From Lachnospiraceae bacterium NK4A144 (GTDB lineage Bacteria > Bacillota > Clostridia > Lachnospirales > Lachnospiraceae), in the NCBI GenBank assembly GCA_000424365.1, contig AUJT01000003.1, forward strand, positions 62,001-126,000: a DNA stretch of 64,000 nt. Reading direction: 5' to 3'. The position numbers and the translations under genes are program-made. Below the pieces are notes generated by a model. It worked only from the letters and a program-made list of their open reading frames with translations. It was not told where the DNA came from and searched no databases. Below, in pieces: positions 42,117 through 50,152 of the stretch. Each line of letters begins with the position of its first letter. The first letter of the stretch is position 1.

Positions 42117-42145
42117 ATCGCCGGCAGGTATACTCTGCCGGCGAT
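42117..42145. terminator. Terminator after the flagellar operon
   Basis: ATCGCCGGCAG (42117-42127) pairs with CTGCCGGCGAT (42135-42145). On the minus strand, past the stop of the FlgN-like gene, the tail is only moderately T-rich. Confidence 0.7.
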
Positions 42146-42202
42146 CCTTTTCGCAAACGGACGGAAGCGCCTCCGCCTCCTGTTCCGGTTGTTCCTGATC
42201 TA

Positions 42203-42691
42203 TCATTTTTTGTTGTCTACAAAAAATGCCTCCGTATTGTTTGCTGTGGTGGAACCACGCATCTGATTGGCATAGGTACTTAGTCTATTGACATTTCTCC
42301 GCCTCTCACCAAGCTGTTTGCGCTTGTCGCTAAGAAGCGATGTCACGCGATTTTTGTGCCTTGCTTCCTCTGCTCCGATCTTTACGGCCTTTTCCGTGAT
42401 CACTGCGATCAGATCCTGCATCCTGTGGATCTCATCTTTATACTCTGCCTTATTCTGAAGGAGATCTACCCTCACCTTTTCATAAAGGCTTTCAAAGCCG
42501 TCATCCAGTCGTGACAGTTCAGCTGCCAGATTTCCTATCTTTTCCTGATTATCATGAAGCGCATCGAGATCAGGTTCTTCTGCTGAAAGTATCTCCTCCT
42601 GTTCAGCATCGCACTCCATTACTCTGTCAAGTACTTCAGATTTTCTTTCCAAACTTTCGATCAGAATATTCACATACGTGTTTTTCATCAT
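42203..42691 (-). CDS. FlgN/FliT-like flagellar chaperone
   Basis: A 162-residue all-helical, charged protein with heptad patterns (about 1-125), like FlgN-family chaperones: YVNILIESLERKSEVLDRVM then EEILSAEEPDLDAL. It is 18 bp after fliS, the place of fliT in many bacteria, so a FliT-like role as FliD chaperone is plausible. A true FlgN is at 51882-52400. Confidence 0.75.
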   Translation of the reverse strand: MMKNTYVNILIESLERKSEVLDRVMECDAEQEEILSAEEPDLDALHDNQEKIGNLAAELSRLDDGFESLYEKVRVDLLQNKAEYKDEIHRMQDLIAVITEKAVKIGAEEARHKNRVTSLLSDKRKQLGERRRNVNRLSTYANQMRGSTTANNTEAFFVDNKK

Positions 42692-42709
42692 CGTACCTGT
42701 CTTCCGGTT

Positions 42710-43111
42710 TTATGCCTGTCTGCGGTTACTTGCGAGATCATGCGGTGCGAGTCTCATCACTTCTTTCCACGCATCCCTCATGGTTCTCATGTGTGTAGCA
42801 CATTCCTCAAGGATTTCTTTTTCCTTGGAAATATTTGCTTCAACGAGACGTCTTCCTACATACTCATAAACCACATCAAAGTCCTTTGCTACCGGATATT
42901 TAAAATCCAGAGTTCTTCGAAATTCATCAATGATCTTTTCTGCCTTCTGGATATTAAGGTTTGCTTTCTGTGTATCCTTGTCCTCTACAGCTTTTATCGC
43001 GATGTTGATAAATTTGATACAGCCTTCATAAAGCATCAGTGTAAGCTCCGCCGGAGAAGCGGTGAGGATCTTATTCCTGTTATACTGTGCATACGCATCT
43101 GAAGCTAACAT
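42710..43111 (-). CDS. fliS: Flagellar secretion chaperone FliS
   Basis: A 133-residue FliS: YAQYNRNKILTASPAELTLM followed by LYEGCIKFI and the C-terminal EEC-rich helix. It binds the flagellin C-terminus to prevent premature assembly. The start at 43111 has GGAGGG 7 nt upstream; the upstream frame lies in the repeat region. Confidence 0.95.
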   Translation of the reverse strand: MLASDAYAQYNRNKILTASPAELTLMLYEGCIKFINIAIKAVEDKDTQKANLNIQKAEKIIDEFRRTLDFKYPVAKDFDVVYEYVGRRLVEANISKEKEILEECATHMRTMRDAWKEVMRLAPHDLASNRRQA

Positions 43112-43154
43112 AACTTTCCCTCCAAACTCATCTGTTTCCGAGCACCATATACTT

Positions 43155-43229
43155 TGATGTAAGGGTCCCAAGGTCTCAATCCTCTTTGTACAGGCACAAT
43201 CGGATTTTGACCTTTTGACCCTGACATCA
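43155..43229. mobile_element. Short family B element (75 bp) between fliD and fliS, with 5-bp duplication
   Basis: TGATGTAAGGGTC at the left and GACCCTGACATCA at the right enclose only the nested hairpin of family B (GGTC / GACC, AATCC / GGATT, TTGT / ACAA). It is flanked by TACTT on both sides (43150-43154 and 43230-43234). Confidence 0.8.
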
Positions 43230-43241
43230 TACTTTTATTTA

Positions 43242-44819
43242 TCACATATTCAGCAGACCGGCGATCGCGCTGCTACTATTCTGAAGCTTTGCGAGCGCAG
43301 TCTCCATCGCTGTGAACTTGCTGTAATAGAAATCTTCAAGGTCTGATACATATTTTTCCTGCTTTGTTATCTCACTGGAAAGATTATCATATTCCTTCTG
43401 AAGCAGCTTATCATTGTAAACCTTATAAACACTTCTCGTGTTCTCGATGCTCTTCATCAATCCGTTTGTGCCAAGTCCCTTGTAAAGATTTCCGGTGATC
43501 TCCGTCATGAACTTTGCAACCCTGTCAGGATCGGATGCAAGCATCTTCTTCAAAACATCCTCATTATCCTTTGTATTATCATCATCGCTGTTACCGTCGA
43601 TGTGATAAGCGCCTTTTTCATTATCAGCCGCATTGAAATAACCAAGTGTAGCTATTCCAAAGGTTGCCCAGCTGTCACCTGCTGTCGATGTACTTGCCAT
43701 CGTGTTCTTAAAGAGATTTATGAGTGTAGATAAGCTGTCATCCTTGCGAAGAAGTGAATCCTTGATCTTAGATTCCCACTTCTCTACCTGCTCATCAGAC
43801 ATTTCGGACTTTTCATCGTCAGAAAGAACATCATACCCCTTTGCTGCATCCGCATTATAGAGCTTGTCCATTTCATTAATGAGAGAGTTATACTCATCAA
43901 AGAAATCTACTATCTTGTCATATATTGCATCAATATCACGACTTGTAGTAACCGTAGTTACCGATCCTGCGGCACTTGTAGATTTTGCCTGGATAGTCAT
44001 TCCGTTTACAACAAAGGAATTGCCGCTGGAAGTATATGTTGCTCCGTTTAATTCGATCTCAGCGTCGGTTCCCTGTACCTTTACCGGAGCAGAGCTTCCG
44101 GATCCAGATGTATCATATGTATGTTTTCCGTCTGAATCTGTGCTATATGTATAATAAAGTCCCATCGCCTTAAGGGCTTCTTTATTATTGTCGTCACCTA
44201 AAATCTCAAAGTTTTTATCAGCACCGCTGTCGCTTGAGCTCAGGAAAAATCTCTGATTTGTTTCGTCAAAGCTTGCATTGATCCCGGCCTTCTTAAACTC
44301 ATTTAAAGCCTGAGCTATGGTCATTGTACTATCAAGCTGAACTGAGCTGGTCGGGGTCGGGGGTTGGGAATCTGCATCATCACCAATCGCTACTCCAACA
44401 GAAAACGAACCTGTAATACCAAGATCTGCCAGCGTTGAACCCGCCGTTGCCTTATCATTTCCGTTTGTACGGACTACACCGCCTGTCAAATATCCACTGG
44501 TTGCCAGTGACTTTACAGCCAGTGTCTGTGTTCCGATAACACTTCCACTGTCAACAGAAACTGAAGCTATAGACGCATCCGCAACAGTTGCGGTTTTAGT
44601 GTTAAAGGTATTTTCCATGCGCATTTCTGACAGCGCGCCTGTATAAAAACTGTATACCTTTGAGTTTAGTGTTTTCCACGCATCCTGTTTCCAGCCGAGC
44701 TTTGTCTGCTGGTTTTTCAGTTTGGTTGTCTTATAATTTGCAGCTGAAACCAGTGCACCTACAATTGTTGACGTATCCATTCCCGATATAAGACCGGTCA
44801 TTCTCATTAAATCTGACAT
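43242..44819 (-). CDS. fliD: Flagellar filament capping protein FliD (HAP2)
   Basis: A 525-residue FliD: N-terminal MTGLISGMDTSTIVGALVSA, D1-D3 variable region (about 100-320), and a C-terminal coiled-coil tail with KEYDNLSSEITKQEKYVSDL and LQNSSSAIAGLLNM. It caps the growing filament and folds exported flagellin. The start at 44819 has GAGGAT upstream. In operon after flaG. Confidence 0.95.
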   Translation of the reverse strand: MSDLMRMTGLISGMDTSTIVGALVSAANYKTTKLKNQQTKLGWKQDAWKTLNSKVYSFYTGALSEMRMENTFNTKTATVADASIASVSVDSGSVIGTQTLAVKSLATSGYLTGGVVRTNGNDKATAGSTLADLGITGSFSVGVAIGDDADSQPPTPTSSVQLDSTMTIAQALNEFKKAGINASFDETNQRFFLSSSDSGADKNFEILGDDNNKEALKAMGLYYTYSTDSDGKHTYDTSGSGSSAPVKVQGTDAEIELNGATYTSSGNSFVVNGMTIQAKSTSAAGSVTTVTTSRDIDAIYDKIVDFFDEYNSLINEMDKLYNADAAKGYDVLSDDEKSEMSDEQVEKWESKIKDSLLRKDDSLSTLINLFKNTMASTSTAGDSWATFGIATLGYFNAADNEKGAYHIDGNSDDDNTKDNEDVLKKMLASDPDRVAKFMTEITGNLYKGLGTNGLMKSIENTRSVYKVYNDKLLQKEYDNLSSEITKQEKYVSDLEDFYYSKFTAMETALAKLQNSSSAIAGLLNM

Positions 44820-44892
44820 AATTTCATCCTCACTTTCCATACACGCTGCCGGCTATCACAAGATCACGAAATGTAATCTCCGGCAACACACG

Positions 44893-45285
44893 TCATCTCT
44901 TTTCATCCACCAGAATGCCTGCCATTTCCCATATCTTTGCAAGCATGTCCAAAGTCTTCTCCGGCGGGATCTCCTTAATGACTTTCTTGCTGTCTTTGTC
45001 CACGATCTTTATCGTGACTCTGTTTGTTTCATCGTGAATACCAAAGATTGCCTCGGAATGTGAAAGCATATTTTTATTGATATTTTCTACTTTCTTTCGG
45101 ATCTCTTCATTCACAGTCCTGCTGTTGCCTTGAGCCACTGCAACCTCATCTGACATTTCTTCCGCTGCCTGCTCAACAGTCTGAGTTTCCTGAACCCGTA
45201 CAGCATCGACATCAATTTCTGCGGCCTGGGATGTGGATCCTGCCGCATAAGGAACTGTGCTGTTCATCTGATTGATCACTGCCAT
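44893..45285 (-). CDS. flaG: FlaG family flagellar protein
   Basis: A 130-residue protein with a low-complexity N-terminus and a C-terminal FlaG domain (about 75-130): FGIHDETNRVTIKIVDKD followed by VIKEIPPEK. FlaG affects filament length. The ATG at 45285 has ATGGAGGTGG just upstream; the long frame further upstream is non-coding leader. First gene after the csrA terminator. Confidence 0.9.
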   Translation of the reverse strand: MAVINQMNSTVPYAAGSTSQAAEIDVDAVRVQETQTVEQAAEEMSDEVAVAQGNSRTVNEEIRKKVENINKNMLSHSEAIFGIHDETNRVTIKIVDKDSKKVIKEIPPEKTLDMLAKIWEMAGILVDEKR

Positions 45286-45292
45286 TGTTCCA

Positions 45293-45355
45293 CCTCCATG
45301 TGTAAAAAAACTACAATAAAACCTAAAAGAGCCGCCTCCATGCGTTGCTCTCCAT
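45293..45355 (-). promoter_or_regulatory. flaG leader with three AUGGA (CsrA-type) motifs
   Basis: On the minus strand ATGGAGAG (45348-45355), ATGGAGG (45335-45341) and ATGGAGG (45293-45299). The last is the flaG ribosome-binding site. The AnGGA core is the usual CsrA recognition element. Confidence 0.55.
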
Positions 45356-45418
45356 AACAGAGATTTCCCAACTTTTGATCTATAAACCTCAAAACGGATC
45401 TTTCTATAGATCAAAAAA

Positions 45419-45448
45419 GGATGTCGGGAGAGAGCTCTCCCGGCATCC
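45419..45448 (-). terminator. Terminator between csrA and flaG
   Basis: Minus-strand GGATGCCGGGAGAG pairs with CTCTCCCGACATCC, followed by TTTTTT. The left arm overlaps an alternative AGGAU hairpin (45440-45454). Confidence 0.88.
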
Positions 45449-45454
45449 TGCCAG
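45440..45454 (-). promoter_or_regulatory. CsrA-type hairpin overlapping the terminator
   Basis: Minus-strand CTGGC-AGGAT-GCCGG: a 5-bp stem presenting AGGAU in the loop, close to the CsrA consensus core (ARGGAU). The right arm GCCGG is also part of the terminator left arm, so the two folds exclude each other. Confidence 0.55.
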
Positions 45455-45559
45455 CATATCTCTCTATGGGTTTTATCGGTCAAAAGCCGTCTTACCATTA
45501 GAGAAATACGTATTATTTTAATAAACTGCACGTTTCTTTATAAAAACTTTACAAAAATT

Positions 45560-45778
45560 TCAGAAAAGTTTTTTAAGTTCATCTACCTGTTCAGCTGATA
45601 CTGAAGCGCTATTTGCCTTCTGTATCTCAAGATAGATCTCTTTTCGATAAATAGGCACTTCCTTTGGTGCTGAAATTCCAATCTTGATCTGATCCCCACG
45701 GATATCCAGCACGGTAATCTCAATATTATTATTAACTACCAGGGATTCTCCTTTTTTTCTGGACAAAGTAAGCATCAC
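45560..45778 (-). CDS. csrA: Carbon storage regulator CsrA (RNA-binding)
   Basis: A 72-residue CsrA: MLTLSRKKGESLVVNNNIEI with the conserved beta-strands and GISAPKEVPIYRKEIY RNA-binding segment. It binds GGA motifs in leaders and blocks translation; in Firmicutes it is antagonised by FliW. Its start overlaps the fliW stop by 4 bp. Confidence 0.97.
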   Translation of the reverse strand: MMLTLSRKKGESLVVNNNIEITVLDIRGDQIKIGISAPKEVPIYRKEIYLEIQKANSASVSAEQVDELKKLF

Positions 45779-46251
45779 TGCACCGCCTTTCCGTTTGCTT
45801 CTTCTTTGGCTTTTGCCAGGATGTCATAGATTGGGAAACGGATCTCGCACGAGTTGTCATTAAGTATCAACTGTGCGCCTTTTTTGGTTGCAGCGTTAAT
45901 GATTATCGGTGCCATCAGATTCACTGTCATCTTTTTCAGGTCATGTGGTACGGTAACAGTTACCAACAGTACAGTGTCCGTTGATGTCAGCTCACCAAGC
46001 GGAGTCAGCAGATCGTCCTCGATTACCGGATTATAATCAGGCTTTACAATGAGAGGATTCATAACAGGCATATCAAATGCCGGCTCATCCAGCGACTGCA
46101 GAAATCCGAGACCGGATCCGTCTGATTTCTCCGAATCATGAAGCAGTGCAAATCGCTTCATATCCGGAAAACCCACAATGCCTCCGGGAAACTCGATAAT
46201 CTTCTCATCGTCAAGATCAATCTTGCCAAACAATCTGGTTGTAACTTCCAT
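45775..46251 (-). CDS. fliW: Flagellar assembly factor FliW (CsrA antagonist)
   Basis: A 158-residue FliW: TRLFGKIDLDDEKIIEFPGG, GFPDMKRFAL, and PLIVKPDYNP are family blocks. It binds either CsrA or flagellin, so free flagellin releases FliW from CsrA binding competition. RBS AATGGAG. The gap to flgL holds hairpins but no clear terminator. Confidence 0.95.
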   Translation of the reverse strand: MEVTTRLFGKIDLDDEKIIEFPGGIVGFPDMKRFALLHDSEKSDGSGLGFLQSLDEPAFDMPVMNPLIVKPDYNPVIEDDLLTPLGELTSTDTVLLVTVTVPHDLKKMTVNLMAPIIINAATKKGAQLILNDNSCEIRFPIYDILAKAKEEANGKAVQ

Positions 46252-46420
46252 ACTTTCTCCATTCCGGAGCTATCAGCCCCTTTACACATCCCCCAAAAAA
46301 CAGTCTGTCCTTTCCGCCAATCTGTTTCCTTCCGTATTAGTATAACAGATGTATGTACAAAAGATTGTTTGAAAACAGGTACCAGACTGTTTTTTATACA
46401 TTTTTTTGTTCATCACGACA

Positions 46421-46448
46421 CCGGAGACCGTTATATACCGGTCTCCGG
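46421..46448. repeat. 10-bp perfect hairpin after flgL
   Basis: CCGGAGACCG (46421-46430) pairs with CGGTCTCCGG (46439-46448). On the minus strand no U-run follows, so it may stabilise the mRNA end or mark a processing site rather than terminate. Confidence 0.6.
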
Positions 46449-46461
46449 ATATATACTTTTA

Positions 46462-48087
46462 TCAGATGTAGTCCACCAACGACTGCTGCGAGATACGACC
46501 GGTAACCATCAGCGCTGCATTGTAATACAGATTTGCCTGTGATACTTCTACGGAAAGCGTTGAAAGATCCACATTCTCGTTTTCTGATGCCTGAGCTTTT
46601 ACCGTGGTCTGATTCTCTGTAAGACGATTCTCTATAACTTCAAGTCTGTGAACCGTCGTACCGCAGTTAGTTCCGGCAAGATTAACTTCATCAAAATACT
46701 TCCCGGACTTGGTAATACCATTACTGAACATGGTATTTACTTTCTGATTTGCATAATCAAGTTCCTTTTCTGCTGCTCCGAGAAGTATCCTTATCTGCTC
46801 CTGTTCTGTATCAGTAGCATAGGTCTCCACATCTTCCTGCATCTTTTTCAGTTTTTCAACCTTGGCCTCTGCCTTGTCAACAGCATCCAAAGCATCTTCC
46901 AGCTCATCAAGATCTCTTAACACGTTAATATCAAAAGCATTTTTGGCATTTGTGTTGACTTTTACTGACTGACTGCTTCCTACGGAATAATTCATCTCCT
47001 GAAGATAATCATTATAGAGTATAGGTGTATTGTTTTTATCACCTACCTCTGTACAGCAGAAATAGTGCTCCGGCTTCACATCTCCCTCATCCCAGTCACT
47101 CTTGTCGTATGCAAACTCAATATCATCAACCTCTGCCAGCTTCATCTGTGTCTGCGCGGTAAAGATCAGATTACCTGTAACAGTGTTGAGATATACCTTT
47201 GTATCCGTATCGCCTGAAAATACTGCCTCAGAATCATCTGTTATAGCAGTGACGCTCATCGTTCCTGCGACAGAATATGTATTTGTGGAGGAATTATAAT
47301 TCTTTAATGTCAGTGTATAAGAACTGATATTATCCTCTGCGCCATCCGGATAATTATACTTGTACGTGCCGGTCGTTACAGCATCGATATTATCGTAGGA
47401 TAATCTCAACCTGTATTCCGAATACGCCTTTACCTGTGTCTCATCCGCAGTACTGGTTGCCGTGGGAGAAACTCCGATAATATCTCCATCCGTAATTCCT
47501 GATGAATACTCTGATCCCTTCTTGTAGGAAGTATAAGTATAACTCTCAACATTATCGATCGTGAAATGTTCTGCAATTCCCTTGTACTTGAAAGGATGCT
47601 CCTGATCCACTGCTGAAACCATTCTTTCGTCAATATTATTATCTGTGAAAGTCAGACTGTCAGATGTACGATATCCTGTGAAAATATATCGATCCTCATT
47701 GGTCGAATTTCCTATTGCAAAATACTCTATTGCATCAGCCTTCAGTTTTTCAAGATAGCTTCTTTTGTCGCTGTTGGTGTTCGTACTGTTTGTTGCAGCG
47801 TCATACTGCTTTTTAAGGTCTCGCATGATCTCTTTTGCGGAATCCAGTGCAGTCTGCGTACTATCAGTCCAGCTCTTCGCATCAGACACATTTCTACCCA
47901 GATACTGAGTGATGGAAGCGAGAGACCCTCTGAAACGCAGCGAACGGATGGCGATTATCGGGTCATCCGACGGATCGTTGATCTTTTTTTGGGTAGCCAT
48001 CTGTGTATTAAGGGCATCCATTACTTCCTTATTGTTATTGATATTGAATAAGGAATTGTTGTTTATCATCTTATTGGTAATTCTCAT
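46462..48087 (-). CDS. flgL: Flagellar hook-associated protein FlgL (HAP3)
   Basis: A 541-residue FlgL. The N-terminal flagellin-like helix MRITNKMINNNSLFNINNNK and SDDPIIAIRSLRFRGSLASI are characteristic; the C-terminal helix includes SVEVSQANLYYNAALMVTGR. It joins hook to filament after FlgK. Longer than enterobacterial FlgL because of a variable middle domain. 21 bp after flgK. Confidence 0.94.
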   Translation of the reverse strand: MRITNKMINNNSLFNINNNKEVMDALNTQMATQKKINDPSDDPIIAIRSLRFRGSLASITQYLGRNVSDAKSWTDSTQTALDSAKEIMRDLKKQYDAATNSTNTNSDKRSYLEKLKADAIEYFAIGNSTNEDRYIFTGYRTSDSLTFTDNNIDERMVSAVDQEHPFKYKGIAEHFTIDNVESYTYTSYKKGSEYSSGITDGDIIGVSPTATSTADETQVKAYSEYRLRLSYDNIDAVTTGTYKYNYPDGAEDNISSYTLTLKNYNSSTNTYSVAGTMSVTAITDDSEAVFSGDTDTKVYLNTVTGNLIFTAQTQMKLAEVDDIEFAYDKSDWDEGDVKPEHYFCCTEVGDKNNTPILYNDYLQEMNYSVGSSQSVKVNTNAKNAFDINVLRDLDELEDALDAVDKAEAKVEKLKKMQEDVETYATDTEQEQIRILLGAAEKELDYANQKVNTMFSNGITKSGKYFDEVNLAGTNCGTTVHRLEVIENRLTENQTTVKAQASENENVDLSTLSVEVSQANLYYNAALMVTGRISQQSLVDYI

Positions 48088-48108
48088 AAGCGTACTCCTT
48101 TATACACT

Positions 48109-50133
48109 TTACACACCGGTCTCCAGTATCAGACGATCGTAGATTTCTGTCATTGTCTGGATTATCTTTGCATTAAGATTATAGGCATTCTGGAATTTAA
48201 CGAGATCAAGCGCTTCTTCCTCGTTATCAACTCCGGATACCGATTCTTTCTGATTTGCGATCGCATTCCTGATATTATTCGCATTATCCGTAAAGTTTTT
48301 TGCACTTGACGAATTAAGCGATATATCAGTGAGGATAAGTGACAGGAACTCAGTAGATGTACATCCTCTGTAAACCATCTTTGACTTATTATCCTTAAGC
48401 TCTAAAAGCTCCTTAACTACATTATCGGCAGAAACATTGATATCGCCATTCGTTGTAGTAGTACTCATAAGAGCCGGGTCATCTATGATCTTCTTATTAA
48501 CGTAAACATTCGACGCCTGCATATCATAATAAAATGAATCAAAGTTCAGTTCATCCGCTATAGTTCCTGATCCTGCCTGCGTTTTAGCTGTATTTACTGT
48601 ATCGCCTGCAGCTGCGGTATAATACTCATACAGGTTATTAAGAGAACCATCCGTAACACTTCTCCACTGCCAAAATGAGATATCCATCTCATCGCCGTAA
48701 AGGTTCTCTGCGTTCTCAGTCACCAGATTATTTAAGCTTCCATGCTTCTCTGTGTAATTGAAACGATACGCAAACTGGCGTACCCACTGATTCATCTGAG
48801 CCTGATAATACGGGATTCCCTGATATTCCACGCCATTTCCAACTTCACACTTTTTACCCACAGTCACAGCGCTCATAAGACCATGAATGTCATCACCCGA
48901 ACTATTCTTATAGGTCACATCACCAAAGGTAAATGTGGCAGTAGTACTTCCCGGTGTAAAATCAACTGTCCAGCCGTCATATTTGTACATCGTTCCGCTG
49001 ATACGGATAGATCCTTTGTCAGCGATGTTCAGTTTGGAAACAAGAGATTCAAGAGTCTCACCGGCTTCGACACTAACTGTCATCGTCACATCTGTTGCCG
49101 TCACTCCAGTTATTACGTTTCCTTCTCTGTCCCTCGCATTTCTTGTCTGGGTAGATCTGACATACGAACCGGTGAGAGCCTCTCCATTATCGCCATCCCG
49201 AAGTTCAAAAAGTGCTTTCAGACTTCCGGAAAGATTATCTGCCAGAACCGAAAATTCATTTCCTGTCGATGACCAGTAAAGATCGTAAAGTCCGTCCGCA
49301 TCGGTCTGATGATATTTTTCATCAGTATCTCTTGCCCTTGTTTCAAGAGTATTGTACTCATAGCCATCTACAAGACTGCATCCGTTACTGATCTTTACCT
49401 GATACCTGTGTGCTCCGGTCGGATGGTCCGGATCTCCTGCGTTATAGATCTCAGTTTCTGTCACTTCCACATCGACAATCTTAGATAACTTATCAACTAT
49501 CAGATTTCGCTGATCCCTAAGCTCATTTGCGACACATTGTCCCTGAAGTTCAACAAGATTTATCTGCTTATTAAGAGACGCTATCTGTCCTGCAAACTCA
49601 TTTAACTGATCTACCTGTGACTTTATCTCACTATTGAGGATTTCCTGCTCTTTTGTGAGATTATCCGACATTGTCCTAAAATACTCTGCAAGTGTCTGTG
49701 CCTTACCCAAAAATGATGAACGGGTAGAGGTTGTTCCCGGATTCTTTGCCAGATCTTCCAGACCTGCATAAAACTCCTCTGTATATATCTTGGTAAAGCC
49801 CTTTATCGTCACATCATCCTTAAAGTACTTTTCTATTTCGGACATATAGGTTTTCTGTGCTTCATATCTGCCTACATCTGCCTCATTTGCTCTGTACTTT
49901 ATATCATAGTATTCATTTCTGAGCTGCTTTATGGCAGTTACGGTTACACCGGATCCAGCCATTCCATATGTGGTATAGGTGCGAATAGCGTTGGATGCCT
50001 TTTGCTCCACCACCTGCTTTGAATATCCTTCTGTCTGAACATTTGCCGCATTATTAGCAACGGTGTTATTTGCTGTTTGATATGCGGTCAGACCTGAATA
50101 ACCGATCATCAGACCAAAAAACTGTGATGTCAT
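48109..50133 (-). CDS. flgK: Flagellar hook-associated protein FlgK, second copy
   Basis: A 674-residue FlgK-type protein. N-terminal FFGLMIGYSGLTAYQTANNT and NNAANVQTEGYSKQVVEQ are rod/hook-family motifs; the C-terminus VDNEEEALDLVKFQNAYNLN followed by AKIIQTMTEIYDRLI is also typical. The ATG at 50133 has GGAGGGG upstream. The central region (about 320-560) is longer than in the neighbouring paralogue. In FlgK the two ends form the joint; two FlgK proteins here may form two layers or serve different filaments. Confidence 0.88.
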   Translation of the reverse strand: MTSQFFGLMIGYSGLTAYQTANNTVANNAANVQTEGYSKQVVEQKASNAIRTYTTYGMAGSGVTVTAIKQLRNEYYDIKYRANEADVGRYEAQKTYMSEIEKYFKDDVTIKGFTKIYTEEFYAGLEDLAKNPGTTSTRSSFLGKAQTLAEYFRTMSDNLTKEQEILNSEIKSQVDQLNEFAGQIASLNKQINLVELQGQCVANELRDQRNLIVDKLSKIVDVEVTETEIYNAGDPDHPTGAHRYQVKISNGCSLVDGYEYNTLETRARDTDEKYHQTDADGLYDLYWSSTGNEFSVLADNLSGSLKALFELRDGDNGEALTGSYVRSTQTRNARDREGNVITGVTATDVTMTVSVEAGETLESLVSKLNIADKGSIRISGTMYKYDGWTVDFTPGSTTATFTFGDVTYKNSSGDDIHGLMSAVTVGKKCEVGNGVEYQGIPYYQAQMNQWVRQFAYRFNYTEKHGSLNNLVTENAENLYGDEMDISFWQWRSVTDGSLNNLYEYYTAAAGDTVNTAKTQAGSGTIADELNFDSFYYDMQASNVYVNKKIIDDPALMSTTTTNGDINVSADNVVKELLELKDNKSKMVYRGCTSTEFLSLILTDISLNSSSAKNFTDNANNIRNAIANQKESVSGVDNEEEALDLVKFQNAYNLNAKIIQTMTEIYDRLILETGV

Positions 50134-50152
50134 ATAATACCCCTCCAAAAAC

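Noticed and set aside
45472-45500. TATCGGTC region after csrA as a sigma-28 promoter
   Set aside because: The minus-strand CCGATAA has no TAAA 15 bp upstream, only TAAG at about 9 bp.
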